DNA from: an uncultured Lachnospiraceae bacterium
GTDB lineage: Bacteria > Bacillota > Clostridia > Lachnospirales > Lachnospiraceae
NCBI GenBank assembly: GCA_902763335.1
Contig: CACWRR010000005.1
Span: forward strand, 1-62,351
Length of the DNA stretch: 62,351 nucleotides
Direction: 5' to 3'
Shown: positions 1-11,355 of the stretch, one piece after another
Layout: each line of letters opens with the position of its first letter
Numbering within the stretch: position 1 is the first letter of the stretch
The notes under the pieces: generated by a model
What the model saw: the letters and a program-made list of their open reading frames with translations, nothing else
The model's database searches: none
What the model was told of the DNA's origin: nothing
Translations under genes and position numbers: made by a program

Positions 1-61
1 TTATGCATATATAATACAAATTCACACGGACACATTCTGTCCATGTATTAATTATTTTGCA

Positions 62-96
62 CAAAAAACAGAGCCGGTGATTGCCACCTGCTCTGT
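62..96 (-). terminator. Intrinsic terminator of the atp operon
   Basis: Read on the minus strand, a strong hairpin (arms CAGAGC/GCTCTG extended by GGTG/CACC) is followed directly by six T residues. It lies about 20 bases after the atpC stop and ends the ATP synthase transcript. Confidence 0.9.
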
Positions 97-115
97 CATT
101 AATCATATATAATCA

Positions 116-532
116 CTATCTGTACTTACTGGTTGCTTTAAGTCTTGTCAACGCTCTCGACAAAGACGCTCTCGAGTGATAATACTCACGTATACTCTGT
201 TTCTGTCTTAATTGTTCCTCCGCACGTTCCTTAGCTTCTCTGGCCCTGGCAATATCTATCTCTTCAGGACGTTCTGCTGTTTCCACAAGCAGGGTCACAC
301 GATTGTTGATAATCTCAACAAATCCGATACCTACGACCGCATGCTCCCATTCTTTACTTCCTTCAGGCTGAAAACGCATTTCTCCCTCATCTATGGCTAT
401 TACCATATCCTCATGATGTGCCAGTATTTCTTTCTGACCGTCATATTCAGGAACAATGACAGAACGGCATCTTCCTGAGAAGAAGATTTTATTAGCCGCT
501 ATTATTTTTAAATAAAATGTACTCTCTGCCAT
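116..532 (-). CDS. atpC: F1 ATP synthase epsilon subunit
   Basis: Epsilon subunit of the F1 sector, which connects the rotor stalk to the c-ring and can inhibit ATP hydrolysis through its C-terminal helices. The protein is about 138 residues, with an N-terminal beta-sandwich (roughly residues 1-84) and a charged helical C-terminus rich in Arg, Glu and Ala, the normal size for the family. I chose the ATG at 532 because a GGAG lies seven bases upstream; an in-frame ATG two codons earlier has no such site. It is the last gene of the atpBEFHAGDC operon, 29 bases after atpD and just before a strong terminator. Confidence 0.95.
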   Translation of the reverse strand: MAESTFYLKIIAANKIFFSGRCRSVIVPEYDGQKEILAHHEDMVIAIDEGEMRFQPEGSKEWEHAVVGIGFVEIINNRVTLLVETAERPEEIDIARAREAKERAEEQLRQKQSIREYYHSRASLSRALTRLKATSKYR

Positions 533-561
533 ACACATTCTCCATTCCGGAGCGAACTATT

Positions 562-2849
<2,288 letters not shown>

Positions 2850-2875
2850 ATTATTCCTCTTTTCCGCAGATGCTT

Positions 2876-4378
2876 TTATTTGTTCTGATATTCTTTCGCT
2901 GCAGTTATTATTTTCTCCGCCAGCTCATCTGAAAGATTTTTCGTATTCTCTATCTCTTCGCCTATTTCCGGATGTTTGAGATCCATGTATTCCAATATTT
3001 CATTCTGATACTGTTTCACATTTTTTGTCTCAATTTTATCAAATATACCATGATTTGCCATGCACAGTGTTTCTACCTGTTCATGAAGAGATAATGGTTT
3101 ACACAATGGTTGTTTCAATAGTTCCATAAGTGCCTTACCATGCTGCAACTGTGCCTTTGTCATATCATCAAGGTCAGATGCAAACTGTGTAAACACTTCC
3201 ATCTCCCTATACTGTGCCAAATCTATACGTATACTTCCGGATGCCTTCTTCATGGCTTTTGTCTGTGCCGCACCACCTACACGGGACACTGAAAGTCCCA
3301 CATTTACTGCCGGCCTCATTCCTGAGAAGAAAAGATTACTCTCTAAAAATATCTGTCCGTCTGTAATCGATATAACATTAGTAGGAATATATGCTGATAC
3401 ATCTCCTGCCTGCGTCTCTATAATAGGAAGTGCCGTTATCGAACCGCCTCCAAGTTCATCACTCAGTCTGCTTGAACGCTCAAGAAGTCTTGAGTGAAGA
3501 TAAAATACATCACCGGGATATGCCTCACGTCCAGGTGAACGCTCAAGCAAAAGTGAAATAGCTCTGTATGCCACTGCATGTTTTGATAAATCATCATATA
3601 CTATAAGAACATCTTTTCCGTTATGCATGAAATATTCTGCCAATGCAGTACCGGCGTATGGTGCAATATACTGCATTGATGCCGGATCACTTGCCGTTGA
3701 TGATAACACTATGGAATACTCCATAGCATCATGTTTGGTAAGTGTAGATACTATCTTTGCCACACTTGATGCCTTCTGTCCTATTGCCACATATATACAT
3801 ATGACACCGTTTCCTTTCTGATTAATAATGGTGTCAGTAGCTATGGATGTCTTTCCCGTCTGACGGTCACCTATGATAAGCTCACGCTGTCCTCTTCCTA
3901 TAGGGAACATCGAATCTATCGACAGAATACCCGTTGCCATAGGTGTACTTACCGACTTACGCTCCACTATTCCGGGTGCTTCCTGTTCAATCGGTCTGTA
4001 TCCGTCTTCTTTTATATCACCTTTGCCATCTATAGGCTCACCTAATGCATTGATGACTCTTCCTATAAATGCATCTCCAACAGGTATTCCTGCCTTTTTC
4101 TTAGTACGTACTACCTTAGTTCCTTCTTTTATACCGGTATCACGTCCAAACAGGATGACTCCTATCTCGTTTTGTCTGATATCCTGAACCATTCCCTTTA
4201 CACCATTATCAAACACCACGATTTCACCATACATAGCGTGATCTATTCCGTAAATGGTGGCTATTCCATCACCGACCCATATAACTGTACCGGTTTCACG
4301 ACTTGATTCATCCCAGTCGAATTCTTCTATCTCGCTTTGAATAATCGAGATTATGTCTGCTGCACTTATTGCGCCCAC
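2876..4378 (-). CDS. atpA: F1 ATP synthase alpha subunit
   Basis: Non-catalytic nucleotide-binding subunit that alternates with beta in F1. The protein is about 500 residues, with the P-loop GDRQTGKT near residue 170 and the alpha-family segment [17 protein letters not shown] (here [13 protein letters not shown]) near residue 425. Start choice: GGGAGG lies eight bases before a GTG at 4378, whereas the in-frame ATG at 4384 and GTG at 4387 are too close to it; I therefore prefer the GTG at 4378. That GTG lies immediately downstream of the atpH stop. The gene is in the standard operon position. Confidence 0.97.
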   Translation of the reverse strand: MGAISAADIISIIQSEIEEFDWDESSRETGTVIWVGDGIATIYGIDHAMYGEIVVFDNGVKGMVQDIRQNEIGVILFGRDTGIKEGTKVVRTKKKAGIPVGDAFIGRVINALGEPIDGKGDIKEDGYRPIEQEAPGIVERKSVSTPMATGILSIDSMFPIGRGQRELIIGDRQTGKTSIATDTIINQKGNGVICIYVAIGQKASSVAKIVSTLTKHDAMEYSIVLSSTASDPASMQYIAPYAGTALAEYFMHNGKDVLIVYDDLSKHAVAYRAISLLLERSPGREAYPGDVFYLHSRLLERSSRLSDELGGGSITALPIIETQAGDVSAYIPTNVISITDGQIFLESNLFFSGMRPAVNVGLSVSRVGGAAQTKAMKKASGSIRIDLAQYREMEVFTQFASDLDDMTKAQLQHGKALMELLKQPLCKPLSLHEQVETLCMANHGIFDKIETKNVKQYQNEILEYMDLKHPEIGEEIENTKNLSDELAEKIITAAKEYQNK

Positions 4379-4383
4379 AGTCA

Positions 4384-4902
4384 TCACCTCCCTGTTAATT
4401 TTCTTTCCAATTGTCTTAGACGTCCTTCATAACTTCTGTCATACTCTTTATTATTTACCTGAATGACATACCCGCCTAACAGATTATCATCCTTTTCCTT
4501 TGTCAATACAATCTTTTCATCCGGGTATTTATTTTCAAGTATCTTTATGGCTTCCGCCTCATCATCAGGATTCAGCATATCAGCATATATCAGTTTTGCA
4601 CGCATTATATGATTCTTTTTATCCCAATATAAATAAAATGCATCCATTATTTCAGGCAATTCCGACACATACCGGAGTCTGCACATCATCTTTGTAAAAT
4701 TAATAAGTGTCTTTGATAATCCGGCTTTTCCGTATACACTTTCAATAATGGCATCCTTTTTATGTATTGATATTACAGGACTCGCCATAACTTTCATTAA
4801 CTCCGGTGTAATACAATACAGCTCCCTGAGTGTATCTACCTCTTCACGATTCACTCCGAGTCTGTATAATACCTTTGCGTTATTTACTGCTTCCTGCATC
4901 AT
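4384..4902 (-). CDS. atpH: F1 ATP synthase delta subunit (OSCP)
   Basis: Delta subunit that links the alpha/beta head to the peripheral b stalk. It is about 172 residues, all-helical in the N-terminal half, and ends with the family-typical segment [28 protein letters not shown] near the C-terminus. Several candidate starts are stacked (GTG 4911, ATG 4908, 4902, 4899); an AGGTG six bases upstream favours 4902. With that start it overlaps the end of atpF by about 23 bases, so the two are probably translationally coupled. Confidence 0.93.
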   Translation of the reverse strand: MMQEAVNNAKVLYRLGVNREEVDTLRELYCITPELMKVMASPVISIHKKDAIIESVYGKAGLSKTLINFTKMMCRLRYVSELPEIMDAFYLYWDKKNHIMRAKLIYADMLNPDDEAEAIKILENKYPDEKIVLTKEKDDNLLGGYVIQVNNKEYDRSYEGRLRQLERKLTGR

Positions 4903-5332
4903 AAGCATCACCTGTCTTTATAATTTTTCTTGCAGCCATAAGTGCCAGCTTAGCTATCTCTGCCTGTGCTGTCTGCTGTGCTTTTTCCTGTTCATTCGCA
5001 ATATCTGCCTTTGCCTTCTCAAGCATATGTTCTGTCTCTTCCCTGGTATGTTCCACAGAACGTGCATGTTCTTCCTCAGCCCTTGCTCTTGCTTCGACGA
5101 TTATCTGATCAGCTTCTGTCCGTGCTGTCGCAAGCCGCTTTTCATAATCAGCCTTCATCTTCTCTGCCTGCTCTTTGTTTTCCTTTGCACTGTCGAACTG
5201 CTCTTTAACCATATTTTCTCTCGCCTTTATAACTTTCATCACCGGCTGATAGAGAAATTTTCTAAAGACTCCATATAATACCAGCAGATTTATAACGGTC
5301 CATACGATATTCCAAAAATTTATATTAAGCAT
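4880..5332 (-). CDS. atpF: Fo ATP synthase b subunit
   Basis: Peripheral stalk subunit b. It is 150 residues, with one N-terminal membrane helix (about residues 5-25, NFWNIVWTVINLLVLYGVF), followed by a long charged amphipathic helix very rich in Ala, Glu and Lys that forms the parallel stalk dimer. The start ATG has an AGG eight bases upstream. It is slightly shorter than the common 155-170 residues. It lies between atpE and atpH and overlaps atpH. Confidence 0.95.
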   Translation of the reverse strand: MLNINFWNIVWTVINLLVLYGVFRKFLYQPVMKVIKARENMVKEQFDSAKENKEQAEKMKADYEKRLATARTEADQIIVEARARAEEEHARSVEHTREETEHMLEKAKADIANEQEKAQQTAQAEIAKLALMAARKIIKTGDAYDAGSSK

Positions 5333-5375
5333 TGCCCGTACCTGCCTTTCCTTTTCGTTGTATTAAATCTGCTTA

Positions 5376-5606
5376 TTATTTTAATAAAAGAATAATTAAC
5401 AATGCTATAACGAAACCATAGATAGCTGTTGCTTCTGCAAGTGCACAACCAAGAAGAAGTGATTTACTGATTTTACTTTCTGCCTCCGGCTGTCTTGCTA
5501 TAGCATCTACTGCTGATGAAGTTGCCTTACCTATTCCGATTCCGGCACCTATACCTGTTAAAACTGCAACGCCTGCTCCGATTGCTACTAATAATGTTGA
5601 TGTCAT
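5376..5606 (-). CDS. atpE: Fo ATP synthase c subunit (rotor ring)
   Basis: Proteolipid of the rotor ring, about 76 residues, two membrane helices joined by the polar loop ARQPE. The ion-binding glutamate is in the second helix in the segment [11 protein letters not shown]. Compared with sodium-type c subunits (for example Ilyobacter), the helix-1 glutamine is replaced by isoleucine (GIGIGK instead of GVGQGY) and the serine after the key glutamate is alanine, so the ring should carry protons rather than sodium. I start at the ATG at 5606 because GGAGG lies eight bases upstream and would be inside the coding region of the longer form. Confidence 0.96.
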   Translation of the reverse strand: MTSTLLVAIGAGVAVLTGIGAGIGIGKATSSAVDAIARQPEAESKISKSLLLGCALAEATAIYGFVIALLIILLLK

Positions 5607-5644
5607 AATAAATTCCTCCATTCATTTTTTTCTGTTTTGTTTTT

Positions 5645-6331
5645 TTACTCTGTTGCTTCTTTGACAAACAGCGATGTCAGAAATACAAATACATACGCCT
5701 GTATCAATCCGTCAAAGATATCAAAATAACAGCTGAATACTGCCGGAACGACAGCAGGTACAACTGATTTTAACAGCTCCATGATAACAAATGAGCCTAA
5801 TACATTTCCAAAGAGTCGCATACACAACGATAACGGTTTGATAAATACTTCAAGAATATTTATCGGAAGTACTACCGGCATTGGTTCTGCAAAACTCTTA
5901 AGCCATCCCTTTGTTCCCTTTTGTCTGATTCCTGCCATCTCAATAAGAATAATACTCATAATGGATAACGCAGCCGTCACATTCATATCCTTTGTCGGTG
6001 GCTTAAATCCTAAAAGTCCGATAAGATTTGCTATTCCAATATAGACTCCCACGGTCATCATATAAGGAATGTATCTTGCTCCATTTTCTCCCAGCGTTTC
6101 ATGAAAGAAATTGTTCATGCCACTTATAGCTGTTTCCAGAATCAACTGTCTGCGTCCCGGATGTTCAACACTCAGATTCCTCGTAAGTATTATCGATAAT
6201 ACTACGATTAAGGCCATGATAATCCATGTCACAACTACCGATTCATATATCGGTATTCCTCCAAACACCGGAATGGTAAATACTGTTTCGCAGTTGAGTT
6301 CCTCCATCAGGTTCTCTATCAGAGCGTCCAT
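5645..6331 (-). CDS. atpB: Fo ATP synthase a subunit
   Basis: Membrane subunit a, which forms the ion half-channels beside the c-ring. It is about 228 residues with five to six membrane helices. The essential arginine lies in LSLCMRLFGNVLGSFV near residue 175, a family hallmark. The ATG at 6331 is favoured by AAGGAAG eight bases upstream over an overlapping GTG at 6340. First gene of the operon; no atpI/uncI or atpZ-like gene precedes it. Confidence 0.96.
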   Translation of the reverse strand: MDALIENLMEELNCETVFTIPVFGGIPIYESVVVTWIIMALIVVLSIILTRNLSVEHPGRRQLILETAISGMNNFFHETLGENGARYIPYMMTVGVYIGIANLIGLLGFKPPTKDMNVTAALSIMSIILIEMAGIRQKGTKGWLKSFAEPMPVVLPINILEVFIKPLSLCMRLFGNVLGSFVIMELLKSVVPAVVPAVFSCYFDIFDGLIQAYVFVFLTSLFVKEATE

Positions 6332-6624
6332 ATGTCTCACTTCCTTCTGCTGCTCTATGGCATTTTTTCTAATCGATAAAATTTTAACAAGAGAAAAAAT
6401 TTATTTCAACCATTTTATTTTTCATATCTTTCTTTTGCAAATTTACTTTTTTTAGTAAAAATGCCTTGCCATTTTATAAATTTTCTATATTTTTTAATGT
6501 CATTTTAATGTTTACCTGCATTTCTATACAAAACGCATTAATAATCCATTAAAATTTTTCACATTTTTTCTACATTTTTCCAGTGATATTTTGTATATAT
6601 TGTATATTTTTCTACATAGAATTC
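6332..6624. other. AT-rich gap before the atp operon
   Basis: This 293-base gap between the PII gene and atpB is extremely AT-rich. It must hold the atp promoter on the minus strand if the operon is not transcribed from glnK, but I could not identify a convincing -35/-10 pair. A small inverted repeat (TTTACT/AGTAAA around 6440-6460) is present. No open reading frame or RNA is supported. Confidence 0.5.
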
Positions 6625-6972
6625 CTAATTCAATGCATCATATCCACTTTCTTTTGTCCTTATCTTCATGGCTGTACGCATCTCATAACTGAATATTTTT
6701 CCATCTCCCACTTCACCTGTAAATGCTGCCTTTTGTATGGCATCTATAACTTTTTTCTCCCATTCTTCTGATGATACCACTATCTCGAATTTAATCTTTG
6801 GCAGCATTACAACGTCTACTTTCGTTCCACGCACAAGTTTTTTATATCCCCTCTGTGCTCCACAGCCCATAACCTGTGATACCGTTATACCATTTACATC
6901 TATGGCATTTAATGCTTCTTTTACATCTTCAAATACTTCCTCACGCACTATTGCCTCTACCTTTATCATCAT
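6625..6972 (-). CDS. glnK: PII nitrogen-regulatory protein without T-loop tyrosines
   Basis: Trimeric PII signal protein that senses ATP/ADP and 2-oxoglutarate and blocks the ammonium channel. It is 115 residues with the family core: T-loop region GCGAQRGYKKLVRGTK, LPKIKFEIVV, and the C-terminal signature TGEVGDGKIF. Aligned with E. coli GlnB, both T-loop tyrosines (46 and 51, the latter being the uridylylation site) are valine here (V47 and V52), so it cannot be uridylylated at that site. It lies 35 bases downstream of the ammonium transporter on the same strand, the classic amt-glnK arrangement. The name glnK is based on that linkage. Confidence 0.93.
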   Translation of the reverse strand: MMIKVEAIVREEVFEDVKEALNAIDVNGITVSQVMGCGAQRGYKKLVRGTKVDVVMLPKIKFEIVVSSEEWEKKVIDAIQKAAFTGEVGDGKIFSYEMRTAMKIRTKESGYDALN

Positions 6973-7007
6973 ATTCTTACTTTCCTTTCCCTATAATATA
7001 TGCTGCT

Positions 7008-8259
7008 TTATGAATCAAGTCCGTTGAATGTCGGATATGCACTTTCACCATGCTCCGAAATATCAAGACCTGCCTTCTCTTCCTTGTCACTTACCCTGAG
7101 TGGTGTAAATATCTTCACAATTCCGAGACATATAAATGTTCCTGCAATCGCCACAGCTATGGTTACTACTATACCTATAATCTGTGCTACAAATAAATGG
7201 TAATCTCCAAATATCAGACCGTCCCATTTTGCTACACTGTTTATTGAACTCTTTGCAAATATTCCTGTAGCTATTCCGCCCCAGATACCACCTATTCCAT
7301 GGCATCCAAATGCATCAAGTGCATCGTCAATCTTAAGTTTACCCTTAAGTACTGAAATAGTAAAGCAACATATCGGGCTGACAAGTGCGCCAATGATTAT
7401 AGCTGACCATATAGGTACAAATCCTGCTCCCGGAGTGATTGCCACAAGTCCTACAACCAGTCCGGTAGATGCTCCAACAAGTGTTGGCTTTCCATCTTTA
7501 ATCACATCTATAAGCATCCATGACATCATTGCGCTGGCACTGGCAAGAGCCGTTGTCATAAATGCATGTGCTGCCAGACCGTTAGCTGCCAATGCACTTC
7601 CCGCATTAAATCCGAACCAGCCAAACCATAATATAAATGCTCCCAGAGCTACAAACGGTATGTTATGCACCCTGTATGCTGTATGCCGTATTCTCATATC
7701 CACGTCTTCTTCCAAGGATTATTGAAAATACGAGAGCACTCACACCTGAACTTATATGTACTACATTTCCACCTGCAAAATCTACAGAACCTATCTCTGC
7801 TAAAAATCCTCCCTGTCCCCACACCATATGTGCCATCGGGTAATATACAATCACCGACCAGAACAGTATAAATAAAAATAATGCTTTAAACTTAACTCTT
7901 CCCACTAGTGAACCGCTTATAAGTGCCGGCGTAATCATTGCAAACATCATCTGAAATGCGACAAATACCAGATGTGGTATTGTAGCGGCATATGGACCTG
8001 CTTCATTCATTGCTATTCCGTTAAGTCCCAGCCATCTGAAATCACCTATGATTCCGGCATGATTGCCTCCAAATGCCAGTGAGTAACCGAAAAGCACCCA
8101 CATCATAACCGATAATCCCATAATAGCTGTACATGCCATCATTGTATTTACTACATTTTTTCTCCTTACCAATCCTCCGTAAAAAAATGCTAATCCCGGT
8201 GTCATAAAAAATACAAATGCCGTACAGATTAACATAAAACCAGTATCTCCTGCGCTCAT
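7008..8259 (-). pseudogene. amt: Ammonium transporter (Amt), frameshifted by a 7-bp duplication
   Basis: Encodes an AmtB-type ammonium channel (GLAFFYGGLVRRKN, WGQGGFLAEIGSVDFAGG, FGWFGFNAGSALAANG, FGCHGIGGIWGG). The first frame runs from the ATG at 8259 (GGAGG upstream) to a TAA at 7663; the rest continues in another frame to 7008. The break is a perfect tandem 7-mer at 7673-7686. Removing one copy restores a continuous reading (RRGYENTAYRVHNIPF) that matches the family across the junction. Together the parts cover the whole protein, about 400 residues with 11 membrane helices, so nothing else is missing. It is either a recent loss, a reversible slippage switch, or a sequence error. Confidence 0.9.
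7673..7686. repeat. 7-bp tandem duplication inside amt
   Basis: TGTATGC occurs twice head to tail on the plus strand (7673-7679 and 7680-7686). Two copies shift the amt reading frame; one copy would keep it open. Confidence 0.95.
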
Positions 8260-8294
8260 TACTTTCTCCTCCACTTCACATTTATTTTATAACG

Positions 8295-8341
8295 CAAAAA
8301 AGACGCCAAAAGAATTTTTCAATTCTCTTGACGCCTTCGTC
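8295..8341 (-). promoter_or_regulatory. Hairpin with U-tract in the amt leader
   Basis: On the minus strand a 10-bp stem with a GAAA loop (plus 8307-8330, one G-U) is flanked by two GGCGTC copies, the second followed by six T residues at 8296-8301. An upstream GACG (8338-8341) can pair with either CGTC. The structure ends 35 bases before the amt start, so it could be a conditional terminator of amt, or simply the terminator of the upstream nitroreductase gene. Confidence 0.5.
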
Positions 8342-8348
8342 GGTTATT

Positions 8349-8377
8349 ATAATATCAGACTATTATTATTTTTTCAA
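8349..8377 (-). promoter_or_regulatory. Probable amt-glnK promoter
   Basis: Minus-strand TTGAAA and TATTAT separated by exactly 17 bases, about 90 bases upstream of the amt start. Transcription from here would include the leader hairpin. Confidence 0.6.
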
Positions 8378-8385
8378 GTCTTTTT

Positions 8386-8405
8386 CGGTTAAGATTTCTT
8401 TACCG
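8386..8405. repeat. 20-bp near-palindrome upstream of the amt promoter
   Basis: CGGT/ACCG ends with AAGA/TCTT inside; only one internal pair is mismatched. It lies just upstream of the -35 hexamer and could be an operator for a nitrogen regulator or a hairpin at the end of the nitroreductase transcript. It has no U-tract. Confidence 0.4.
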
Positions 8406-8425
8406 TATTCAGGATAACAACCTGA

Positions 8426-8962
8426 CTAGAAAAATTTAGCAATATCTTCAAGATTTTTTCTCTTAGGCATATCCGGATCAATATCCCTATAACCAAGTGA
8501 AATCACGGCAACCACTTCCTGGCTCTCCGGTATGTCAAGTTCTTTTCTTAATGCTTCTCCGTCACGTATACCCATTACCAGTGTATCAAGACCAAGCTCT
8601 CTTGCCTTGAGTAAAAGAAGCTGATTCTGAAGTCCCAGATCATATGCTCCCCACTCATCACCGATTTCATTTTCAGGATTTCCTTCTCTGTCAAATCCTG
8701 CTCTCTTTTTCTCAAAAGTTGTAATTATAAGCACCGGTGCATCTTTACAGTTTTTCTGATTGTATTCAGGCAGACATCCCGCCTTTACACTCTTTAACTT
8801 ATCCGGTGACATTACAACATAATATCTTCCTGTCTGTGAATTTTTCCATGATGGTGCATTCTGTAAAAATCTGATTATCTCTTCCACCTTTTCACGCTCT
8901 ACAGGCTGCTCTTTATATGCTCTTATACTTCTTCTTGATTCTGCTGCTTTACTTAATTCCAT
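8426..8962 (-). CDS. Nitroreductase family flavoprotein
   Basis: Small FMN-dependent oxidoreductase of the nitroreductase superfamily, about 178 residues. Visible signatures: the N-terminal FMN-phosphate segment SRRSIRAYKEQPV, the APSWKNSQ motif, and the C-terminal VISLGYRDIDP. The physiological substrate cannot be read from sequence. Start ATG at 8962 is set by GGAGG nine bases upstream; the longer frame has none. It is separate from the amt operon by a structured gap of about 170 bases. Confidence 0.88.
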   Translation of the reverse strand: MELSKAAESRRSIRAYKEQPVEREKVEEIIRFLQNAPSWKNSQTGRYYVVMSPDKLKSVKAGCLPEYNQKNCKDAPVLIITTFEKKRAGFDREGNPENEIGDEWGAYDLGLQNQLLLLKARELGLDTLVMGIRDGEALRKELDIPESQEVVAVISLGYRDIDPDMPKRKNLEDIAKFF

Positions 8963-9098
8963 TATAGTATTCCTCCATTTCTTAAATGTCTTCTGCACGT
9001 TAATTATATATATAATTTTAGTTTCATGTCAAGAAATGTATGGAATTATACCGGGAATTTTTATCATATATTCTATAAGACTCTGGTGTCAAAAGTCC

Positions 9099-9530
9099 CT
9101 ACAGATATTTTCTCATGTCAAATCCAAGTCCCTCTTCAAGTTTTATTATATCTGCTGCTATATCTTTTGACTCGTCATCTGCATTTTGATACTGGTTCAA
9201 GTACTTATTTAATGACTTCACACCCATATTACATCCGTCCGTAATAAGATCAGCTATAGTTTCATCAGACTCATTTATCACCAGTTTCACATTTGTCTTA
9301 ATCCACGACATACTCTTTGCCACGGGATTAGGATCTTTTCCCTCATCATTACAGTTGTCTAACATTTCCTTTATCTTATCTGCGTAATCTTCATGTGCCT
9401 CCATAGATTCAATCAGAATCTGCCTCATAATGCCATCATGAACATAATTAAGTACATCATCTATGGCTGCAATCCCCATCTTAATACCTGCATCACATTC
9501 CCTTAGTAATCTTACTGTGTCATTATTCAT
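9099..9530 (-). CDS. Small four-helix protein, ferritin-like (unknown function)
   Basis: A 143-residue protein I do not recognise by name. It is almost entirely helical, acidic, and has spaced Glu/His pairs (for example ESMEAHEDYADKI near residue 42), a pattern seen in ferritin-like or DUF2383-type four-helix bundles; this assignment is inference. The start has GAGGG five bases upstream. It lies alone between the nitroreductase and pckA genes, and its leader can form an unusual hairpin/pseudoknot. Confidence 0.7.
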   Translation of the reverse strand: MNNDTVRLLRECDAGIKMGIAAIDDVLNYVHDGIMRQILIESMEAHEDYADKIKEMLDNCNDEGKDPNPVAKSMSWIKTNVKLVINESDETIADLITDGCNMGVKSLNKYLNQYQNADDESKDIAADIIKLEEGLGFDMRKYL

Positions 9531-9539
9531 AATACCCTC

Positions 9540-9602
9540 ATTTCTGAGCGATTTCTCTCTTCTGCAATAAATGACTATTTGTTCTCGCTCCGAAACAAAT
9601 AG
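9540..9602 (-). promoter_or_regulatory. Possible pseudoknot in the leader of the 143-residue protein gene
   Basis: On the minus strand a perfect 9-bp stem (CTATTTGTT/AACAAATAG, plus 9575-9602) has GAGCGA in its loop, which is perfectly complementary to TCGCTC just upstream of the ribosome binding site (plus 9545-9550). Loop-to-downstream pairing would make an H-type pseudoknot near the translation start. Confidence 0.45.
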
Positions 9603-9644
9603 CCTAATTACCTTTAACTTTCCCCATTATCAGAATTTTATACT

Positions 9645-9679
9645 CAAAAGTGCCCCGGACTTGAAAACAAATCCGGGGT
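9645..9679 (-). terminator. pckA terminator
   Basis: Minus-strand hairpin with arms CCCCGGA/TCCGGGG (plus 9653-9659 and 9672-9678), followed by CACTTTT, about 28 bases after the pckA stop. Confidence 0.85.
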
Positions 9680-9706
9680 ACTCTCTAATCTTTATGATTA
9701 ATTATA

Positions 9707-11311
9707 TTATTTCTGAGGTCCTGCTGCAACTAATGCTTTACCTGCATCATTTCCTTCATATTTCTTGAAGTTCTTGATGAAACGATCTGCAAGATCTTCT
9801 GCTTTCTTCTCCCACTCTGATGCATCTGCATAAGTATCACGAGGGTCAAGAATTCCAGAATCTACTCCAGGAAGCTCTGTTGGAACTGTGAAGTTGAACA
9901 TTGGAATAGTCTTTGTAGGAGCTTTGTTGATATCACCACTTAAGATAGCATCAATGATACCTCTTGTATCTTTGATTGTGATTCTCTTTCCTGTTCCATT
10001 CCATCCTGTATTTACAAGATAAGCCTTTGCTCCGCTCTTCTCCATCTTCTTAACAAGCTCTTCTGCATATTTTGTTGGATGAAGCTCTAAGAAAGCCTGT
10101 CCAAAGCATGCTGAGAATGTAGGTGTCGGCTCTGTGATTCCTCTCTCTGTTCCTGCAAGCTTAGCAGTAAATCCTGAAAGGAAGTAGTACTGTGTCTGCT
10201 CTGATGTAAGGATAGATACAGGAGGAAGTACTCCAAATGCATCTGCTGATAAGAAGATAACGTTCTTAGCTGCCGGTGCTGAAGATATAGGTTTTACAAT
10301 GTTTGTAATATGGTTGATTGGGTAAGATACACGAGTATTCTCTGTTACACTCTTATCTGTAAAGTCAATCTTTCCGTTTGCATCAAGTGTTACGTTCTCA
10401 AGAAGAGCGTTTCTCTTGATTGCATTGTAGATATCAGGCTCTGAATCCTTGTCAAGGTCGATAACTTTAGCGTAGCATCCACCTTCAAAGTTGAATACTC
10501 CGTTGTCATCCCATCCATGCTCGTCATCACCGATAAGGAGACGCTTAGGATCTGTAGATAATGTTGTCTTACCTGTTCCTGAAAGGCCGAAGAATATAGC
10601 TGTGTTCTCGCCATTCAGATCTGTGTTTGCTGAACAGTGCATAGAAGCCATACCCTTAAGTGGAAGGTAGTAGTTCATCATAGAGAACATACCTTTCTTC
10701 ATCTCTCCGCCGTACCATGTGTTGATGATAACCTGCTCACGGCTTGTGATGTTGAACATAACTGCTGTCTCAGAGTTTAATCCTAACTCTTTGTAGTTCT
10801 CAACTTTAGCCTTAGAAGCGTTGTAAACTACGAAATCAGGCTCGAAATCTTTAAGTTCTTCCTCTGTTGGCTGGATGAACATGTTCTTTACGAAATGTGC
10901 CTGCCAAGCAACCTCTACTATGAAACGGATTGCCATACGTGTATCTTTGTTAGCTCCGCAAAATGCGTCTACTACGAAAAGTCTCTTGTTTGAAAGCTCT
11001 TTGATAGCAAGCTCTTTACAAGCTTTCCATGCTTCCTGTGAAGCAGGATGGTTATCATTTTTATACTCATCTGAAGTCCACCATACAGTGTCCTTAGAAT
11101 TCTCATCCATAACGATAAATTTGTCTTTAGGTGAACGTCCTGTGTAAATACCTGTCATAACGTTTACGGCACCTAATTCACTTTCCTGACCCTTCTCATA
11201 TCCTTCAAGATCACTCTTTGTCTCTTCTTCGAAAAGTACTTCATAAGAAGGATTGTATACAACCTCAGTTGCACCAGTAATACCATATTTGCTTAAATCA
11301 ACATTTGCCAT
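9707..11311 (-). CDS. pckA: Phosphoenolpyruvate carboxykinase (ATP)
   Basis: ATP-dependent PEP carboxykinase, interconverting oxaloacetate + ATP and PEP + CO2 + ADP in the cytosol. In fermentative anaerobes it often runs toward oxaloacetate. It has 534 residues, normal length. Visible: the P-loop [12 protein letters not shown] (near residue 240), the metal/substrate segment [24 protein letters not shown], the N-terminal [11 protein letters not shown] substrate loop, and [11 protein letters not shown]. Single-gene unit with a strong promoter and a hairpin terminator. Its codon use is biased (AAG, TCT, GAT), in line with high expression. Confidence 0.98.
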   Translation of the reverse strand: MANVDLSKYGITGATEVVYNPSYEVLFEEETKSDLEGYEKGQESELGAVNVMTGIYTGRSPKDKFIVMDENSKDTVWWTSDEYKNDNHPASQEAWKACKELAIKELSNKRLFVVDAFCGANKDTRMAIRFIVEVAWQAHFVKNMFIQPTEEELKDFEPDFVVYNASKAKVENYKELGLNSETAVMFNITSREQVIINTWYGGEMKKGMFSMMNYYLPLKGMASMHCSANTDLNGENTAIFFGLSGTGKTTLSTDPKRLLIGDDEHGWDDNGVFNFEGGCYAKVIDLDKDSEPDIYNAIKRNALLENVTLDANGKIDFTDKSVTENTRVSYPINHITNIVKPISSAPAAKNVIFLSADAFGVLPPVSILTSEQTQYYFLSGFTAKLAGTERGITEPTPTFSACFGQAFLELHPTKYAEELVKKMEKSGAKAYLVNTGWNGTGKRITIKDTRGIIDAILSGDINKAPTKTIPMFNFTVPTELPGVDSGILDPRDTYADASEWEKKAEDLADRFIKNFKKYEGNDAGKALVAAGPQK

Positions 11312-11355
11312 TTAACATTACCTCTTTCTTATTTATTTTATATATGAACGGTCTT

